Below, in pieces: positions 60,908 through 64,000 of a DNA stretch of 64,000 nt (the stretch's first letter is position 1; the number at the start of each line of letters is the position of its first letter). Under the pieces are notes generated by a model. The model was given only the letters and a program-made list of their open reading frames with translations, had not been told where the DNA came from and did not search any database. Position numbers and translations under genes: made by a program. The stretch comes from Schaedlerella arabinosiphila (GTDB lineage: Bacteria > Bacillota > Clostridia > Lachnospirales > Lachnospiraceae): contig NZ_RHJS01000002.1 of NCBI RefSeq assembly GCF_003885045.1, positions 4,953,302 to 5,017,301 on the forward strand. The letters are read 5' to 3'.

Positions 60908-61855
60908 TTATTGGCTGATCGTCATAATCAGATCATAAATTCTTTCTAATTCTTCTTCCGAATAATATTCTATTTCGATTTTTCCTTTGCCATTCGCTTT
61001 TGCATTGATATTGACCTTTGTTCCCATAATATTTTTCATTTTATCAACAAGGTCATCATACACAAACACATGTTCTATCTTTTCTTTTTCAACCGGCATC
61101 TTCGGATTCTTTAAGGATTTGACCAGTTTTTCCGTCTCCCGAACACTCAGCTTTTCATCAAATATTTTCGTTGCAATTGTATACTGCTGCTCTTTGTTAT
61201 CAATCGCAAGCAGTGCTCTGGCATGTCCGGTTGAAATCATATCGTCAATGATCATCTGCTGAACCTTGTCGTTGAGCTTCAAAAGCCGCATGGAATTTGT
61301 TACCGCAGTCCTGCTTTTTGATACTCTTTCCGCAACTTCGTCCTGCTTAAGGTTGAACTCCTCGAGCAGTCTTTTGAACGCTACTGCTTCTTCAATTGGA
61401 TTGAGATTTTCTCTTTGTATATTTTCAATCAGGGAAATTTCAACGACTTCCTGCGGTGAATATTCTTTTATGATTACCGGAACTTCTTTTAACCCGGCAA
61501 GCTTTGCTGCACGCCATCTTCTTTCGCCTGCTATGATCTCATGATACCCTTTTTTTCTCTGAACAATGAGAGGCTGCAATATGCCGTATTGTCTGAGAGA
61601 ATCTGCAAGCTCAAGAAGTGCATCCTCGTCAAATTCTTTTCTTGGCTGGCTTCGGTTCGGCTCTACTTCATTGATATTCAGCAGCAATTCTCCGGTCTTA
61701 TTTTCCGGTTCAATGATCTCTGTTTTAACTATTTGCGTCTCTTTACTTTTTGCAGCTTTTTCATCAGGTGCTTTTGATTCAATCTCTGTTTTAACATTTT
61801 TATCTGGTATCAGGCTGTCTAATCCTTTGCCAAGTCCATTTCTTTTTATTGGCAT
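60908..61855 (-). CDS. parB: ParB/Spo0J chromosome partition protein
   Basis: A 315-residue ParB: LLLNINEVEPNRSQPRKEF, the CTPase motif GERRWRAAKLAG, a central HTH (LKQDEVAERVSKSRTAVTNS) and a C-terminal dimer domain. It loads at parS sites and spreads as a CTP-dependent clamp. Three bases separate it from parA. Two parS copies lie upstream of parA (62986, 63384). Confidence 0.95.
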   Translation of the reverse strand: MPIKRNGLGKGLDSLIPDKNVKTEIESKAPDEKAAKSKETQIVKTEIIEPENKTGELLLNINEVEPNRSQPRKEFDEDALLELADSLRQYGILQPLIVQRKKGYHEIIAGERRWRAAKLAGLKEVPVIIKEYSPQEVVEISLIENIQRENLNPIEEAVAFKRLLEEFNLKQDEVAERVSKSRTAVTNSMRLLKLNDKVQQMIIDDMISTGHARALLAIDNKEQQYTIATKIFDEKLSVRETEKLVKSLKNPKMPVEKEKIEHVFVYDDLVDKMKNIMGTKVNINAKANGKGKIEIEYYSEEELERIYDLIMTISQ

Positions 61856-61858
61856 TCA

Positions 61859-62629
61859 TCACTCCTCCTCTCCTCTGTGAATCACTTCATCTGCTAACTG
61901 CATATAGCTTTCTGCACCTGCTGATTTTGGATCATAGACATTGATCGGCATTCCATAGCTCGGTGCCTCAGCAAGCCTTATATTTCTTGGAATAATTGTT
62001 TTATAAATATTTTGATTCAGATTGTCTTTTACATTCTCCACTACCTGCAGTGAAAGATTTGTCCTGGCATCATACATTGTAAATACAACGCCTTCAATCT
62101 CCAGTGATGAATTAAGACGTTCCTGAACCAGTTCAATTGTATGTATCAATTGGCTTAATCCTTCCAGAGCATAGTATTCACATTGGATTGGAACTAAGAC
62201 AGAATCAGCGGTGGTCATAGCATTGATCGTGAGCATGCTTAAAGCAGGAGGACAGTCTATAATCACAAAATCGTACTTATCCTTTATTTTTTCCATTTCT
62301 TTTTTGATAATAAATTCTTTATTATCTACGCCAATCATCTCTATTTCTGCCGCTGACAGATCAATATTCGAAGGGAGTACATCAAGGTTGTCCAACACAT
62401 TTTCGCAAATGCATTCTTCTATTCCGGCATTTCCTATGAGAAGATCATAAACGCTGCTTTCGATCTCGTCCTTGTCAACACCTAACCCACTCGTCATATT
62501 CCCCTGTGGGTCCAGGTCAAGTGCCAGAACTTTTTTTCCAAGATCTGCCAGACATGCTGATAAATTTATGGCAGTCGTCGTTTTTCCTACGCCTCCCTTT
62601 TGGTTGGCTATTGCAATTACTCTATTCAT
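61859..62629 (-). CDS. parA: ParA/Soj partition ATPase
   Basis: A 256-residue ParA with deviant Walker A KGGVGKTT near 11-18, LDLDPQGNMT and the DCPPALSMLT motif. It drives origin segregation with ParB. Its start is followed upstream by an AT-rich region with parS sites, marking the origin-proximal region of the host chromosome. Confidence 0.95.
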   Translation of the reverse strand: MNRVIAIANQKGGVGKTTTAINLSACLADLGKKVLALDLDPQGNMTSGLGVDKDEIESSVYDLLIGNAGIEECICENVLDNLDVLPSNIDLSAAEIEMIGVDNKEFIIKKEMEKIKDKYDFVIIDCPPALSMLTINAMTTADSVLVPIQCEYYALEGLSQLIHTIELVQERLNSSLEIEGVVFTMYDARTNLSLQVVENVKDNLNQNIYKTIIPRNIRLAEAPSYGMPINVYDPKSAGAESYMQLADEVIHRGEEE

Positions 62630-62985
62630 TTGTAGTACTCCTTTCTTTAATACAGTTTATTATATCACTATTCAAAAATAGAATCTACACCAAATATTTA
62701 AAATATTGTATATATTTTGGATTCTGTTTGTTTTCAGTCGGGGTTTTTGGTAATACGAATTGTATTGTTTTGTTTAATTATGGAGTTTTAAGATTTTTGT
62801 TAGTTTATGAAGGTAGAAAACATTTTTGTAGATATGAAGTTTCATGAAGTAACAAGTTTTAGTAGTATGTTTTAGAATCTATTTGCAAATATCTATTGAT
62901 GGTTTTGGGATCGTATAATTTTTCTATATATTTGACAATTTTAATTTAGGTATCTGTAATTTGAAAGTTTATAATTTCTTTTAGA

Positions 62986-63001
62986 TGTTTCACGTGAAAC
63001 A
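62986..63001. promoter_or_regulatory. parS site
   Basis: TGTTTCACGTGAAACA, an exact match to the ParB/Spo0J binding palindrome. Confidence 0.95.
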
Positions 63002-63383
63002 TTTTATAAAACTTACTTTAATAGTGAATTATTTTTATTGTTGTTTTCTTTTTATTTTTCTTTAAACTTTCTAACTTATGTATATATAGTAAAAAGCAAG
63101 AATTTGAATAGCATTACAGTTGGTTATTCTAAAATCATTATTACTTTCCATATCTACATTATTAACTTTGTCCATTACATTTTTCACTCAATATATACTT
63201 GCTTAAAAATTATACTCTACTTCAATTTTTACAATTATTTAGTTTTACTACATTTCTTAAAACAAAAAGAATCTCTTATCTACATTCAATAAAACTTTTT
63301 TAGTACTCCTTCTTAACTCTGGAGATTCAATCTATATTCCAATTTGTTATATAGTTTTTTACTTTATCCTCGAAGTAAATAAA

Positions 63384-63399
63384 TGTTTCACGTGAAACA
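63384..63399. promoter_or_regulatory. parS site
   Basis: Second exact copy of TGTTTCACGTGAAACA, 398 bases from the first. Confidence 0.95.
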
Positions 63400-64000
63400 T
63401 TTCAAATACTCCTTTCTAAATTATAATATTATTTGTTGGTCAGTGTTCTACTACTCATCATTTAACGTTACAAAAGATTAATAAAAGTAGCTTATGCCTT
63501 CACATTTTCATATTGGAATAGATTAATTATAAAAAATACAGTATCAGATTTACCAACTCCTTATATTATTGATATGCATATGCACCTTTCCGTTTAGCTA
63601 AGTATATTCTTAAAATATTCACTATATAATCTTGATTTTTCTCCCCCAATCCACATCTTTGGTATAATTTATTTTTTTGCAATATTCCCTTAAAAAATAG
63701 TTTTGTTATACTATTTATAATCACATAACATAAAGAGCAATTATATATATAATATAATTCAATTTAATATAGATATAATTATCAATCTAAAATTCATATA
63801 GGTATTATAATTTAATTATTGTTCAAAACTAATACTACTTATTAAAATTTCTCAAATACTTTAATTACTCAATAAAATTTTAACAAAACACAAATAAAAT
63901 CATCAATTTAAAATTATATTAATAAGAAATATTATTATTTAATCAGATTATACTTGTAGATAATATTTTTAATAATTAAATTGCCTATAAACGGATAAAA
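63400..64000. other. Very AT-rich intergenic DNA
   Basis: About 600 bases dominated by A and T, with no gene I can support. The stretch from 62630 to 63400 is similar apart from the parS sites. Open frames here are accidental. No DnaA box cluster was recognised; it may be part of the origin region beyond the window. Confidence 0.5.

Noticed and set aside
63038..63292. An 84-residue frame in the AT-rich end
   Set aside because: Composed of Ile/Tyr/Phe/Leu from AT-rich DNA; no ribosome binding site.

Overview
The window is chromosomal DNA of a Lachnospiraceae-type Firmicute (Blautia/Dorea/Mediterraneibacter-like). The right end (57.7-63.4 kb) carries the origin-proximal set parA (soj), parB (spo0J), a DUF4446 protein, serS and a DUF3881 protein, all on the minus strand. 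Two perfect parS sites (62986 and 63384) support closeness to oriC. I infer the family from these gene families and this order; no database was searched.

The rest looks like nested mobile DNA. (1) A large element of about 48 kb or more ends on the right at a tyrosine integrase and excisionase (55.5-57.1 kb), next to an intact tRNA-Arg(CCT) and the 5' half of a second tRNA-Arg(CCT). Its left end is not recognisable here and may lie before position 1. (2) A small integrative element (about 3.3-9.0 kb, AT-rich) has an FtsK/TcpA-type ATPase, a rolling-circle initiator with a large cruciform origin candidate, and a Tn916-type Xis and Int. (3) A cargo block (33.2-40.6 kb) sits inside the large element: a sugar operon (RpiB-like isomerase, NCS1-type permease, DhaL, DhaK, zinc alcohol dehydrogenase) with a divergent ROK regulator, bracketed by a 17-bp repeat and Tn916-like regulatory genes.

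The large element has two gene blocks. The plus-strand block (9.1-28.7 kb) holds an SSB with a long Gly/Asn tail, a MoxR-type AAA+ ATPase, a VWA protein with an HExxH motif, a Gln/Asn-tailed protein, an AbrB/SpoVT-like regulator, a sigma-like gene broken by an in-frame TGA, an orphan DNA methylase, many small unknown genes, an NAD-dependent DNA ligase and a PAPS-reductase-like protein. The minus-strand block (53.7-42.2 kb) is a replication, recombination and partition set: DUF932 protein, YqaJ-type exonuclease, DUF4406-like protein, RecD2-like helicase, single-strand annealing protein, CHC2 primase, class B sortase, an Rpn nuclease, and ParM/ParR. Together these suggest an element that excises, replicates and segregates as a circle. 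No relaxase, T4SS, capsid or terminase gene is visible, so transfer genes, if present, lie outside the window or in the host.

The left 3 kb holds small regulators and a surface lipoprotein gene. That gene's predicted promoter (TTGACA, 17 bp, TAAACT) contains a G10 tract exactly in its spacer, a strong candidate for phase variation. The other main new signal is a two-block promoter-like motif found three times (32.1, 48.6 and 55.2 kb) with invariant 14-bp spacing, always pointing at an element gene or the xis/int region.
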